From Pedobacter hiemivivus (GTDB lineage Bacteria > Bacteroidota > Bacteroidia > Sphingobacteriales > Sphingobacteriaceae), in assembly GCF_004331685.1 (NCBI RefSeq), contig NZ_SJSM01000003.1:310001-374000 (forward strand): 64,000 nt of DNA, read 5' to 3'. Positions 1 to 8,023 of this stretch are shown here, one piece after another (the first letter of the stretch is position 1; each line of letters opens with the position of its first letter). The position numbers and the translations under genes were made by a program. Under the pieces are notes generated by a model. It had not been told where the DNA came from, made no database searches, and saw only the letters and a list, made by a program, of their open reading frames with translations.

Positions 1-1
1 T

Positions 2-421
2 ATTCCGGTTAACAAACCAGTACGTTTAATCTTGACCAGTAAAGATGTAATTCACAGTTTTTTCATGCCACACTTCAGGGTTCAATTGAACACTGTGCCA
101 GGTATGACTTCTTACTTTGAGTTTACGCCAACCATTACTACTGAAGAAATGAAGGCTAAAACAAATGACCCTACATTCAAATATTTGTTCTTATGTAACA
201 AGATCTGTGGAGATGGTCACTATAAAATGCAAAAAGAAGTTAAAGTTGTTTCTATGGCTGAGTATGAGGCTTGGGTTAAAGAACAACCAGCTTATTTAAC
301 TGACGATTTGAAAAAAGAATTTAACATACCTGTAACTCCTGCTACAACTACTGTAGTAGCTGATACAACTGCAAAGGACTCGTCGGCAGTTAAAACAAAA
401 CAATTAGCTTTAAAAAATTAA
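2..421 (+). CDS. coxB: Cytochrome c oxidase subunit II (C-terminal part, cut by window start)
   Basis: This is the C-terminal part of the copper-A subunit, which takes electrons from cytochrome c and passes them to subunit I. The reading frame is open from base 2, so the true start lies upstream; the TTG at 32 is an internal Leu codon. The cupredoxin signature is visible: VIHSFFMPHFRVQ, followed by LCNKICGDGHYKM, which carries the C-x3-C, His and Met ligands of the CuA centre. After the core comes a roughly 30-residue Thr/Ala/Lys-rich tail with no CxxCH, so this part has no fused cytochrome c domain. The coxA start lies 20 bp downstream, giving the usual coxB-coxA order. Confidence 0.95.
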   Translation: MPVNKPVRLILTSKDVIHSFFMPHFRVQLNTVPGMTSYFEFTPTITTEEMKAKTNDPTFKYLFLCNKICGDGHYKMQKEVKVVSMAEYEAWVKEQPAYLTDDLKKEFNIPVTPATTTVVADTTAKDSSAVKTKQLALKN

Positions 422-441
422 TAATACTGGAATAGCACATT

Positions 442-2325
442 ATGTCAACTATATCATTACACGATACACATAACCACGATAACCATGATGATCATGGGCA
501 TCACAAAGAGACCTTCTTAACGAAGTATGTCTTTAGTCAGGATCACAAGATGATTGCTAAGCAGTTCCTGATAACAGGTATTATTATGGCTGTTATTGCA
601 ATGGGACTGTCGATATTGTTTCGTTTACAACTTGCATGGCCAGATAAAGACTTCCCTATTTTAGAGACTTTCTTAGGAAAGTGGGCTGAAGGTGGTCGTA
701 TTAAACCTGATTTTTACCTTGCTTTAGTAACTATACATGGTACCATCATGGTATTCTTTGTATTGACAGCAGGATTGAGCGGTACTTTTAGTAATTTACT
801 GATACCACTTCAGATTGGTGCAAGGGATATGGCTTCTCCATTCCTAAACATGCTTTCTTACTGGTTCTTCTTTACTGCTTGTGTAATCATGATGGGTTCA
901 TTCTTTATACAAACAGGACCTGCGAGTGCGGGATGGACGGTTTATCCGCCATTGTCGGCTTTGCCTACAGCGATTAGCGGTTCTGGTTTAGGTATGACTT
1001 TATGGTTAATTAGTATGGTACTTTTTGTTGCTTCATCTTTAATGGGTGGTATCAACTACGTAAGTACTATCTTAAACATGCGTACTAAAGGTATGGATCT
1101 TTGGAAAATGCCATTAACAATCTGGGCGTTCTTCTTAACTGCAATTTTAGGTATCTTATCTTTCCCTGTTTTAGTTGCAGGTGTCGTATTATTGATATTT
1201 GACAGAAGTTTCGGCACTAGTTTCTACCTTTCTGATATTGTTATGGGTACTCAGATCCTTCCTAATGAAGGTGGATCTCCAATTTTATGGCAACATTTAT
1301 TCTGGTTCCTAGGACACCCAGAGGTATATATCGTAATTATGCCAGCGATGGGCTTGTCTTCAGAGATTATGTCTGTAAATGCAAGAAAACCTATCTTCGG
1401 TTACCATGCGATGATCTATTCATTGATCGGTATTACTATCCTTTCGTTTATCGTTTGGGGTCACCATATGTTTGTAACTGGTATGAACCCGTTATTGGGC
1501 GGGGTATTTATGATCACAACTTTGATCATTGCGGTACCTTCAGCGGTTAAGACTTTTAACTGGTTGGCTACATTATGGAGAGGTAACATCAGGTTTACTC
1601 CTGCAATGTTGTTCGCTATTGGTATGGTTTCATTCTTTATCTCTGGTGGTTTAACAGGTATCTTCTTAGGTAATGCTTCATTAGATATCAACTTACATGA
1701 TACTTACTTTGTAATTGCCCACTTCCACTTGGTAATGGGTTCTGCAGCGATATTTGGTATGCTTGCTGGTGTTTATCACTACTTCCCTAAAATGTTCGGA
1801 AGAATGATGAGCAGCAAGTTGGGATACCTTCACTTCTGGATTACTTTTGCTTGTGCTTATTTAGTGTTCTTCCCTTTACACTTCTTAGGACTAGATGGTG
1901 TGCCACGTCGTTATTATGCATTCACTGAGTTTGAGTTTATGCAAAAGTGGGTTACTGTTAATATTTTAGTTACCTGGTCTGCAATTATTGCTGCATTAGC
2001 TCAGGTTGCTTTCTTATTCAACTTCTTCTACTCCATCTTTAAAGGTAAGGTAGCATCTCAAAATCCTTGGCAAGCAAATACTTTAGAATGGACAACTCCA
2101 GTTGAACGTTTACATGGTAACTGGCCAGGAGAAATCCCTACGGTATACCGTTGGCCATATGATTACAGTAAGCCAGGAGCTGAGGCAGATTTTATCCCTC
2201 AAACGGTTCCTTTCTCACAAACAATGAGTTCTAATATGCCTCATGATTTTGAAGGCAATAGCGAGTCTGAACGTATACAAAGAGAATGGGAAGAAGAGAA
2301 CCCTTCTGTAGATGCGTCAAAATAG
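442..2325 (+). CDS. coxA: Cytochrome c oxidase subunit I (heme-copper oxidase catalytic subunit)
   Basis: This is the catalytic subunit of an aa3/caa3-type oxidase, reducing O2 to water and pumping protons across the inner membrane. The diagnostic motifs are present: HPEVYI with His292 and Tyr296 (CuB ligand and cross-linked Tyr), the CuB pair His341-His342 in WGHHMF, and HDTYFVIAHFHLVMG with His427 and His429 as heme ligands. At 627 aa it is longer than a minimal CtaD, owing to a His/Asp-rich cytosolic N-terminus (residues 7-21, many HD/DH pairs) and an acidic C-terminal tail. It follows coxB closely and ends just before a strong hairpin terminator, so coxBA forms its own transcription segment. 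Confidence 0.97.
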   Translation: MSTISLHDTHNHDNHDDHGHHKETFLTKYVFSQDHKMIAKQFLITGIIMAVIAMGLSILFRLQLAWPDKDFPILETFLGKWAEGGRIKPDFYLALVTIHGTIMVFFVLTAGLSGTFSNLLIPLQIGARDMASPFLNMLSYWFFFTACVIMMGSFFIQTGPASAGWTVYPPLSALPTAISGSGLGMTLWLISMVLFVASSLMGGINYVSTILNMRTKGMDLWKMPLTIWAFFLTAILGILSFPVLVAGVVLLIFDRSFGTSFYLSDIVMGTQILPNEGGSPILWQHLFWFLGHPEVYIVIMPAMGLSSEIMSVNARKPIFGYHAMIYSLIGITILSFIVWGHHMFVTGMNPLLGGVFMITTLIIAVPSAVKTFNWLATLWRGNIRFTPAMLFAIGMVSFFISGGLTGIFLGNASLDINLHDTYFVIAHFHLVMGSAAIFGMLAGVYHYFPKMFGRMMSSKLGYLHFWITFACAYLVFFPLHFLGLDGVPRRYYAFTEFEFMQKWVTVNILVTWSAIIAALAQVAFLFNFFYSIFKGKVASQNPWQANTLEWTTPVERLHGNWPGEIPTVYRWPYDYSKPGAEADFIPQTVPFSQTMSSNMPHDFEGNSESERIQREWEEENPSVDASK

Positions 2326-2348
2326 ACTAATACGTAGTATCTAATACG

Positions 2349-2398
2349 ATGAGGTATCTGCAGTAAGTAAATACTTACAACAGATACCTCATTTTTTT
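2349..2398 (+). terminator. Rho-independent terminator after coxA
   Basis: A 12-bp perfect outer stem (2349-2360 with 2381-2392, ATGAGGTATCTG/CAGATACCTCAT) encloses a 7-bp inner stem (2363-2369 with 2372-2378). A run of eight T residues follows at 2392-2399. It sits in the 89-bp gap between coxA and the heme A synthase gene and so separates oxidase core genes from the assembly genes. Confidence 0.88.
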
Positions 2399-2414
2399 TA
2401 ATCTAACACATACC

Positions 2415-3479
2415 ATGGTTCCTAAATCTGAAACGAGATTTATCAGGCTAAACCTTATTACAATAGTTATAACCTTACTGCTAATTTTGGCGGGTGGGAT
2501 CGTACGTAGTACGGGTTCTGGTATGGGCTGTCCGGATTGGCCTAAGTGTTTTGATCAATACGTTCCACCAACTTCTGTTTCGCAATTACCTGCCAATTAT
2601 AAAGAGAAATATGTAGCTGAACGTGTCGCTAAGAATGAACGTTTTGCGAAAACCCTCGATAGAATGGGAAAGGGGCATCTTGCAGACAGCATTAGACACG
2701 ATACCTCTATTCTTCAACCAGAAACATTTAATGCCGGGAAGACCTGGACAGAATACATAAACAGGTTGATGGGTGCAATTACCGGATTCTTGTTGTTAGG
2801 CCTGGCAGTATATTCATTTACCTATAAGGGTAAAGCAAATAGAATTATCATTCTTAGTCTTTCAAACCTAATCATTGTTGGTTTTCAGGCCTGGTTGGGT
2901 TCAATTGTTGTCTCTACTAATTTAATGCCTTGGATAGTTACCGTACACATGTTATTGGCATTGGTGATCTTGGGTATTTTAGTTTATACTTATAATTACA
3001 CCCAACAGTTGCATAAAGAGGCTACAATCATTATGGGTAAGATTGGTTGGCTTAAGATTTTAACTATCGGATCTGTGGTATTGAGTGTGATACAAATTGT
3101 AATCGGTACGGAGGTTAGAGAGGCCATAGATGCAATATCTAAAGCGATGTTATACAATGGTAGACACAGTTGGGTTTCGAAGGTAGGGGATCTATTTTCT
3201 TATCACCGTGATTTGGCCATGTTGGTGTTGATTGTAAATATCATCATTTATAAAATTGTTAAGGATAAGTTTAATGGTAAAACTACGGCTTTAAGGGTAG
3301 GTAGCTCAATTGGAATCGTTTTGATCATTCAAATTGTAACCGGCCTTTTATTGTCTAACTTTGGGCTTCCACCTTATGCACAGGCATTGCATATTTTGTT
3401 CTCAACGCTCTTGTTTAGTTTACAATATTACCTGTACTTATTAGTTTACAGAACTAGTACTTACAATCAACAGAATTAA
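2415..3479 (+). CDS. ctaA: Heme A synthase, COX15/CtaA family
   Basis: This enzyme oxidises the C8 methyl group of heme O to the formyl group of heme A, in the inner membrane. The 354-aa protein has about eight hydrophobic segments. The N-terminal segment is followed by the typical GSGMGCPDWPKCF loop with a cysteine pair. Candidate heme-ligand histidines occur in VTVHMLLALV, in the GRHSW/YHRDLAM region and in QALHILFSTLLF. It starts 16 bp beyond the T tract of the upstream terminator and is followed 11 bp later by the heme O synthase gene, so the two consecutive steps of heme A synthesis are adjacent. Confidence 0.93.
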   Translation: MVPKSETRFIRLNLITIVITLLLILAGGIVRSTGSGMGCPDWPKCFDQYVPPTSVSQLPANYKEKYVAERVAKNERFAKTLDRMGKGHLADSIRHDTSILQPETFNAGKTWTEYINRLMGAITGFLLLGLAVYSFTYKGKANRIIILSLSNLIIVGFQAWLGSIVVSTNLMPWIVTVHMLLALVILGILVYTYNYTQQLHKEATIIMGKIGWLKILTIGSVVLSVIQIVIGTEVREAIDAISKAMLYNGRHSWVSKVGDLFSYHRDLAMLVLIVNIIIYKIVKDKFNGKTTALRVGSSIGIVLIIQIVTGLLLSNFGLPPYAQALHILFSTLLFSLQYYLYLLVYRTSTYNQQN

Positions 3480-3490
3480 TTATATACAAA

Positions 3491-4369
3491 TTGAAAAGGT
3501 TTTTCTCAGATTTCTCTAAGCTCATAAAATTCAGGTTAACGTTCCTGGTAGTGTTCTCTGCGTCAGTTACTTTTTTAATTGGTTCTCAAGTGCCGATTGA
3601 TGGTGTAATTCCTGGGATCAATTGGACGAACTGGGTGATTTTAATCATAGGGGGATTTTTGGTTACTTCTGCCGCGAATTGTTTTAATGAGGTCATCGAA
3701 GTAGATCTTGATAAATTAATGACCAGGACTAAGGATCGTCCTATGCCTGCTGGTCATATGACTACTGGTCAGGGCTTGGTTTCAGGATTGGTTATGGGCT
3801 TATTGGGAACTTACTTACTAGGTAAATTAAATATCGAGACGGGTTTACTTTCGGTGTTTTCTATTTTCCTTTATGCCTTTGCTTATACGCCTTTAAAGCG
3901 TAAATCACCAATTGCAGTATTTGTTGGTGCAATTCCAGGAGCTTTACCTCCACTAATTGGATATGTAGCCGCGCATGGCAAGATTGATAAAATAGCGGTG
4001 ATCTTGTTTTTGATCCAGTTTGTATGGCAGTTCCCACATTTCTGGGCTATTGCATGGGTTTTGGATGATGATTACAAGAAGGCAGGGTTTAGACTTTTGC
4101 CAACGACAAAAAGAGATAAAATAAGTGCTTTTATTACATTTTTAAGCACATTGATCCTGATTCCGGTAAGCTTGTTGCCTACCATAGATGGTTTCGGGGG
4201 ATATTATATTGGCGGGGTTTCGTTGTTAGCGGGCCTTGTCTTTGCCTGGCTTGGATTTAAGTTGTGGTTAAAGATGGATTTGGACAGTGCTAGAAAAGTA
4301 ATGTTCTGTTCGTTTTTCTACTTACCCTTGGTTCAGCTGGTTTTATTGTTTGATTTTATAGTTAAATAA
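3491..4369 (+). CDS. ctaB: Protoheme IX farnesyltransferase (heme O synthase)
   Basis: This UbiA-superfamily membrane enzyme adds a farnesyl group to heme B to make heme O, the substrate of the preceding gene's product. The first Asp-rich motif is intact (NCFNEVIEVDLDKLMTRTKDRPMPAG), as is the family segment WQFPHFWAIAWVLDDDYKKAG. The protein has about nine hydrophobic helices and a normal length of 292 aa. The start is TTG: no ATG lies in frame between the ctaA stop and the first Asp-rich motif, and MKRFFSDFSKLIKFRLT is the expected N-terminus of the family. It ends 7 bp before the next gene. Confidence 0.94.
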   Translation: MKRFFSDFSKLIKFRLTFLVVFSASVTFLIGSQVPIDGVIPGINWTNWVILIIGGFLVTSAANCFNEVIEVDLDKLMTRTKDRPMPAGHMTTGQGLVSGLVMGLLGTYLLGKLNIETGLLSVFSIFLYAFAYTPLKRKSPIAVFVGAIPGALPPLIGYVAAHGKIDKIAVILFLIQFVWQFPHFWAIAWVLDDDYKKAGFRLLPTTKRDKISAFITFLSTLILIPVSLLPTIDGFGGYYIGGVSLLAGLVFAWLGFKLWLKMDLDSARKVMFCSFFYLPLVQLVLLFDFIVK

Positions 4370-4376
4370 ATTTTAA

Positions 4377-4967
4377 ATGGTACACACATTAAAAGAAGAG
4401 GATTTAAAGATGGAAGCGGCCTTTAATGCTAAGCCGAGGAAATTTGTAGTATGGTTATTTGTAGTTTCATCAACGATTATGTTTGGTGGTTTTACGAGTT
4501 ATTATATTGTTTTTGCTGCATCAAAAGGTAAAGGGCATGGTTTGGTATTGCCGGATCTTTTTATGTACAGTACAGCGGTATTGATTGCAAGCAGCATTTG
4601 CTTATTTCTGGCCTCAAAAGCTTTAAAGAATGGCAATATTGGTAGTCAAAAATTGCTACTTTGGGGGACGTTGGTGTTGGGCTGTGTTTTTGGTTATCTA
4701 CAGGTTGATGCCTGGGGGACTTTGTTCCATACAGGTGCGGCTTTTGTAAATAATAATGCAGCAATTTCTATGATTTACGTGGTATCAGGACTTCACCTGT
4801 TACACATTTTTGCTGGTTTATGTTTCGTGACAAGTACGTTAGTTGGTGCTTACATGGGTATTTCGGCAGAGAAGAGCAAATTCCGGATGGATATTGCTTC
4901 TATATTTTGGCATTTTATAGATATATTATGGATATATCTGTATGTTTTTTTACTTTTGAACAGTTAG
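4377..4967 (+). CDS. Cytochrome c oxidase subunit III, short copy
   Basis: This is the first of two consecutive subunit III family (COX3) proteins. It is 196 aa with five hydrophobic segments. It carries the family pattern YVVSGLHLLHIFAGL and ends in FWHFIDILWIYLYVFLLL, the conserved last-helix signature of subunit III. Subunit III binds subunit I and stabilises the oxidase. Its short form resembles bacterial quinol/caa3 oxidase subunit III. Bacteroidota oxidase loci commonly carry two such genes; whether both enter one complex cannot be read from the sequence. Confidence 0.9.
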   Translation: MVHTLKEEDLKMEAAFNAKPRKFVVWLFVVSSTIMFGGFTSYYIVFAASKGKGHGLVLPDLFMYSTAVLIASSICLFLASKALKNGNIGSQKLLLWGTLVLGCVFGYLQVDAWGTLFHTGAAFVNNNAAISMIYVVSGLHLLHIFAGLCFVTSTLVGAYMGISAEKSKFRMDIASIFWHFIDILWIYLYVFLLLNS

Positions 4968-4997
4968 ACTTTTTAACAAACTATTACAATTTATAAA

Positions 4998-5705
4998 ATG
5001 AGTTCATTATCACAATTAGATCAGGTAAAAACCACTCCATGGAGCGGAGGCCGCTCGCCGTGGTCAGTAGAGTACGGCAAAATAATGATGTGGTTTTTTC
5101 TAGTTTCTGATGCATTTACCTTTTCATCATTATTGATTTATTACGGAGCGCAACGCTTTAGTAAACTTACCTGGCCAGATCCGGATTTGGTTTTTCAATC
5201 GGTTCCAGGGATAGCGGAAGGTGGATACCCACTGGTATTTGTTGGTATCATGACCTTTATCCTGATCATGAGCTCTGTAACAATGGTATTGGCTGTTGAG
5301 GCAGGACACAGAAGATCTAAGAAGGAAGTGATCTGGTGGATGGTAGGTACTATCATTGGTGGTTTTATGTTCCTTGGCTGTCAGGCTGCAGAATGGACTC
5401 ACTTGTTCCACGAAGGTTTTGGATGGGGTAAAATTCCTCCAATGGAAACTTTACATCATTTATTTGATGGGGAAGTGTCTACAGTATCTGCTTTGCAGTT
5501 CTCGAACTTGTTTTTCACCATTACAGGATTCCACGGATTCCACGTATTTAGTGGTGTAATCATTAACATCATCATTTTATGCATGACGATTAATGGTACT
5601 TTTGAAAAACGCGGACATTACCTAATGGTTGAAAAGGTTGGTTTATACTGGCACTTTGTAGACCTTGTTTGGGTATTTGTATTTACCTTCTTCTATTTAG
5701 TTTAA
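4998..5705 (+). CDS. Cytochrome c oxidase subunit III, long copy
   Basis: This is the second subunit III paralogue, 235 aa. Its N-terminal segment PWSVEYGKIMMWFFLVSDAFTF matches the first helices of COX3. It then shows QAAEWTHLF, TGFHGFHVFSGV and the closing YWHFVDLVWVFVFTFFYL. Compared with the copy 30 bp upstream it has an extra periplasmic loop (about residues 55-75) and a longer middle section with METhhLF-like sequence. The shared family motifs but different lengths point to an old duplication rather than a recent one. Predicted role: a structural subunit of the same oxidase. Confidence 0.92.
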   Translation: MSSLSQLDQVKTTPWSGGRSPWSVEYGKIMMWFFLVSDAFTFSSLLIYYGAQRFSKLTWPDPDLVFQSVPGIAEGGYPLVFVGIMTFILIMSSVTMVLAVEAGHRRSKKEVIWWMVGTIIGGFMFLGCQAAEWTHLFHEGFGWGKIPPMETLHHLFDGEVSTVSALQFSNLFFTITGFHGFHVFSGVIINIIILCMTINGTFEKRGHYLMVEKVGLYWHFVDLVWVFVFTFFYLV

Positions 5706-5725
5706 TTTTTCTCAAGTAAGATATT

Positions 5726-6067
5726 ATGTCACAACATACAGAACACACGCATGATGAGCATGCGGCTTTAAGCAAAAAGAAAATCTGGCAGGTATTTGGT
5801 ATCCTGTTAGCCATTACAGTAATTGAGTTTATCATTGCTTTGTGGGCTATCCCAGGTAAACACATGTCTCAACATATAGGGAACTATGTTTACATCGCAT
5901 TAACGTTATTAAAAGCCTTTTACATTGTTGCTTATTTTATGCACCTTAAATTTGAGAAGGTAGGACTTCAGGTTTGTTTATCTGTTGTTTTCATTTTCAT
6001 ATTTTACTTTATAGTTTTAATGTTAATTGAAGGCGGATATTTACACTTACATATGCCTCTGGTTTAA
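5726..6067 (+). CDS. Cytochrome c oxidase subunit IV family protein
   Basis: This is a small membrane subunit (113 aa) with three hydrophobic helices, matching the prokaryotic COX4/CtaF type. Recognisable parts are KKKIWQVFGILLAITVIEF, the middle segment YIALTLLKAFYIVAYFMHLKFE and a C-terminal helix. The N-terminus is rich in His and acidic residues (MSQHTEHTHDEHA), echoing the His-rich start of coxA. Its last codons overlap the next gene by one base (6067), showing translational linkage with the SCO-like gene. Confidence 0.88.
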   Translation: MSQHTEHTHDEHAALSKKKIWQVFGILLAITVIEFIIALWAIPGKHMSQHIGNYVYIALTLLKAFYIVAYFMHLKFEKVGLQVCLSVVFIFIFYFIVLMLIEGGYLHLHMPLV

Positions 6068-6774
6068 TGAAGGGTACTTCAATAAAAAAAGTTTTAATCC
6101 TGGTCACCATTTTAGCGGTACCAGGATTTTTATATTATTTACTACAGGAACAAGGCAAGAACAGGTATAAGCCATTGCCATTTTTTGGTCCAAAAAAAGT
6201 AGCCACGACTTTCCACTCGGTTCGTGGAAAACAGATCCCCGATACCATCTATCATCAGTTGGGTGATTTTAAGCTAATCGACCAGGCTGGTGATACCGTT
6301 ACTAACAAGCATTATGACGGGAAAATATTGGTTGTAAACCTGTTTTATACTCAGGGAAATACCACTTCGGTTGATATCGCAAATAAAGCAATGCAATCTT
6401 TTGAATATACTTATAGGCCAAATAAGAAGGTGAATCTAATCAGCTTAAGTATAGACCCTGTATACGATACACCAGCACGCTTAAAACCATATGCGGAACA
6501 GCTTTTGGCTAAGCCTGGTAAATGGGATCTTTTAACTGGTGATAGTACGCAAATTTACAACCTAATTAATAAAGGACTTTCTGTAGATGCACATCACGAG
6601 ATCATTAACGGTGATAAGAAATTTGTTTATAGCAATATGTTCGTATTGTTGGATTACAAACATCGTATCAGAGGCTATTACGAAGCGACTAGTAAGGAAG
6701 ACCTGAATAAATTAGATGATGAGATCAAAGTATTGATCATCGAAGAATTAAGAAACAATAACGACGGACGATAA
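6067..6774 (+). CDS. SCO1/SenC-family protein without copper ligands
   Basis: The overall pattern is that of SCO proteins, the membrane-anchored thioredoxin-fold copper chaperones for the CuA site. There is an N-terminal anchor (residues 7-25), a core beginning at FKLIDQAGDTVTNKHYDGKILVVNLF, the SLSIDPVYDTPARLKPYAE segment, and a terminal dimension matching the family (235 aa). The copper site is missing. The usual FxFTxCPxxCP is FYTQGNTTS (residues 93-101) with Gly97 and Ser101 at the cysteine positions, the distal DHS/DHT histidine region reads VYSNMF, and the whole protein contains no cysteine. It therefore cannot bind copper in the classical way and may be a structural or non-redox assembly factor. 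Confidence 0.85.
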   Translation: MKGTSIKKVLILVTILAVPGFLYYLLQEQGKNRYKPLPFFGPKKVATTFHSVRGKQIPDTIYHQLGDFKLIDQAGDTVTNKHYDGKILVVNLFYTQGNTTSVDIANKAMQSFEYTYRPNKKVNLISLSIDPVYDTPARLKPYAEQLLAKPGKWDLLTGDSTQIYNLINKGLSVDAHHEIINGDKKFVYSNMFVLLDYKHRIRGYYEATSKEDLNKLDDEIKVLIIEELRNNNDGR

Positions 6775-6789
6775 CCCGTTATATGAGCT

Positions 6790-7323
6790 ATGAGTAACAA
6801 CACCCCAATTGAACAGAAATATAATAAATGGATTATTTTGCTCTCTATCGTTATTCCATTGGCTGTAGCCATATTGTTTTATGTTAAGATTCCTAATGCC
6901 ACACCATTGCCGTTTTTGCCGCCAATATATGCGACTATTAATGGTATAACGGCAGTTTTATTGATTATAGCGGTAATCGCTGTTAAGAACGGGAAACGTA
7001 AGTTGCATGAGAATTTAATGAAATGTGCAATTGGTTGTTCCTTGTTATTTTTGGGGATGTATATTGCCTACCACATGACCACTCCATCTACTAAATTTGG
7101 CGGTGAGGGAGCCATTAAATACGTTTACTTCTTTATCTTGCTTACTCATATACTTTTGTCTATTGCCATTATACCTTTGGTATTGATTACTTATGTGAGG
7201 GCTTTAGCTGAGCGTTTTGACAAGCATAAAAAGATTGCTAAAATCACTTTCCCACTATGGGTATATGTTGCCATTACTGGTGTAGTGGTATACCTAATGA
7301 TTTCCCCTTATTATAGCTATTAA
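6790..7323 (+). CDS. DUF420 (CtaM/YozB-like) membrane protein
   Basis: This 177-aa protein has five hydrophobic segments. It carries the DUF420 pattern: KRKLHENLMKCAIGCSLLFLGMYIAYHM, then FFILLTHILLSI and ERFDKHKKIAKITFPLWVYVAITGVVVYLMI, with the conserved histidines in helix regions. Homologues in Gram-positive bacteria (CtaM) are needed for maturation of heme A-containing oxidase. Position directly after the SCO-like gene (16 bp) supports an oxidase assembly role here. An upstream out-of-frame ATG at 6783 is not used. Confidence 0.85.
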   Translation: MSNNTPIEQKYNKWIILLSIVIPLAVAILFYVKIPNATPLPFLPPIYATINGITAVLLIIAVIAVKNGKRKLHENLMKCAIGCSLLFLGMYIAYHMTTPSTKFGGEGAIKYVYFFILLTHILLSIAIIPLVLITYVRALAERFDKHKKIAKITFPLWVYVAITGVVVYLMISPYYSY

Positions 7324-7348
7324 GCGTCCCTTAATCAGATAGTTTGTC

Positions 7349-7356
7349 TATATTTG
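7349..7356 (+). promoter_or_regulatory. Possible -7 box (TATATTTG) with a very short leader
   Basis: The octamer TATATTTG fits the Bacteroidota -7 consensus TAnnTTTG and ends five bases before the ATG at 7362. Transcription starting a few bases downstream would give an almost leaderless mRNA. No clear -33 TTG/TTTG was found at the expected spacing, so this is a weak call. Confidence 0.3.
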
Positions 7357-7361
7357 TAAAT

Positions 7362-7610
7362 ATGAAAAGGATTGCATTTGTCTTCGTTTTTATCGTGCTA
7401 TCGGCCATTAGTGTAAGTAACACGGCCAATGCGCAATGTGCTATGTGTTCTGTTAATGCAGAGCAAAGTGTAAAAAATGGCAATACTCAAGGTAAAGGCC
7501 TAAATACAGGTATATTATATCTGTTGGCTATTCCATATGTTTTGCTTACTGGTATTGGTGTTTTATGGTATATGAAATTTCGTAAAAACACAACGCAAGG
7601 CATTTCTTAG
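7362..7610 (+). CDS. Small exported CxxC membrane protein of the oxidase locus
   Basis: This is an 82-aa protein starting at the ATG at 7362 (MKRIAFVFVF); an upstream TTG at 7344 is less likely. It has a signal peptide ending near NTANAQ, then QCAMCSVNAEQSVKNGN with a CxxC motif, then a C-terminal transmembrane helix (about residues 53-72) and a short basic tail. The CxxC would lie in the periplasm. Similar small CAMC proteins occur beside Bacteroidota oxidase genes to my knowledge, but I know no established function. With the neighbouring SCO-like gene lacking its cysteines, this CxxC is a possible metal or thiol site for oxidase assembly (inference). Confidence 0.75.
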   Translation: MKRIAFVFVFIVLSAISVSNTANAQCAMCSVNAEQSVKNGNTQGKGLNTGILYLLAIPYVLLTGIGVLWYMKFRKNTTQGIS

Positions 7611-7624
7611 CCTACAGATCTCCT

Positions 7625-8023
7625 ATGCAGAAAACATCAAAGCTTTATGCAATCATACATGGTAAATGCCCACAATGTCGTAGAGGCGATATTTTTACCG
7701 GGAGTTTATATGGCTTTAATGTGCAACGGACAAATACAGTTTGCCCACATTGTGGACAGCGGTTTGAAATAGAACCGGGCTATTTTTATGCAGCGATGTA
7801 TGTAAGTTATGCCATGAACTGTGCGGAAATGATTTCACTCGGCGTTGCGACCTATGTTTTATCTGGTGGTCGTTTAGATTTCGACTCATTCTGGCTTTAC
7901 CTTGGTGTAATTTTTACAGGATGTTTACTTTTATCACCTTTCAATTATCGCTATTCCCGCGTGATTTTATTACATTGGCTATCTCCAAAAATAAAGTATA
8001 ACGCCTATTACGATAAGCCATGA
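7625..8023 (+). CDS. DUF983 family zinc-ribbon membrane protein
   Basis: This 132-aa protein has an N-terminal zinc-ribbon-like knuckle pair, GKCPQCRRGDIF and TVCPHCGQRF (four cysteines, CxxC twice). It continues with EPGYFYAAMYVSYAMNCAE and two hydrophobic helices. This is the DUF983 pattern, a family often found in cytochrome oxidase gene clusters of Alphaproteobacteria and Bacteroidota; its function is not established. The gene starts 14 bp after the small CxxC protein and overlaps the next gene by 4 bp (ATGA), so it belongs to the same operon. Confidence 0.85.
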   Translation: MQKTSKLYAIIHGKCPQCRRGDIFTGSLYGFNVQRTNTVCPHCGQRFEIEPGYFYAAMYVSYAMNCAEMISLGVATYVLSGGRLDFDSFWLYLGVIFTGCLLLSPFNYRYSRVILLHWLSPKIKYNAYYDKP

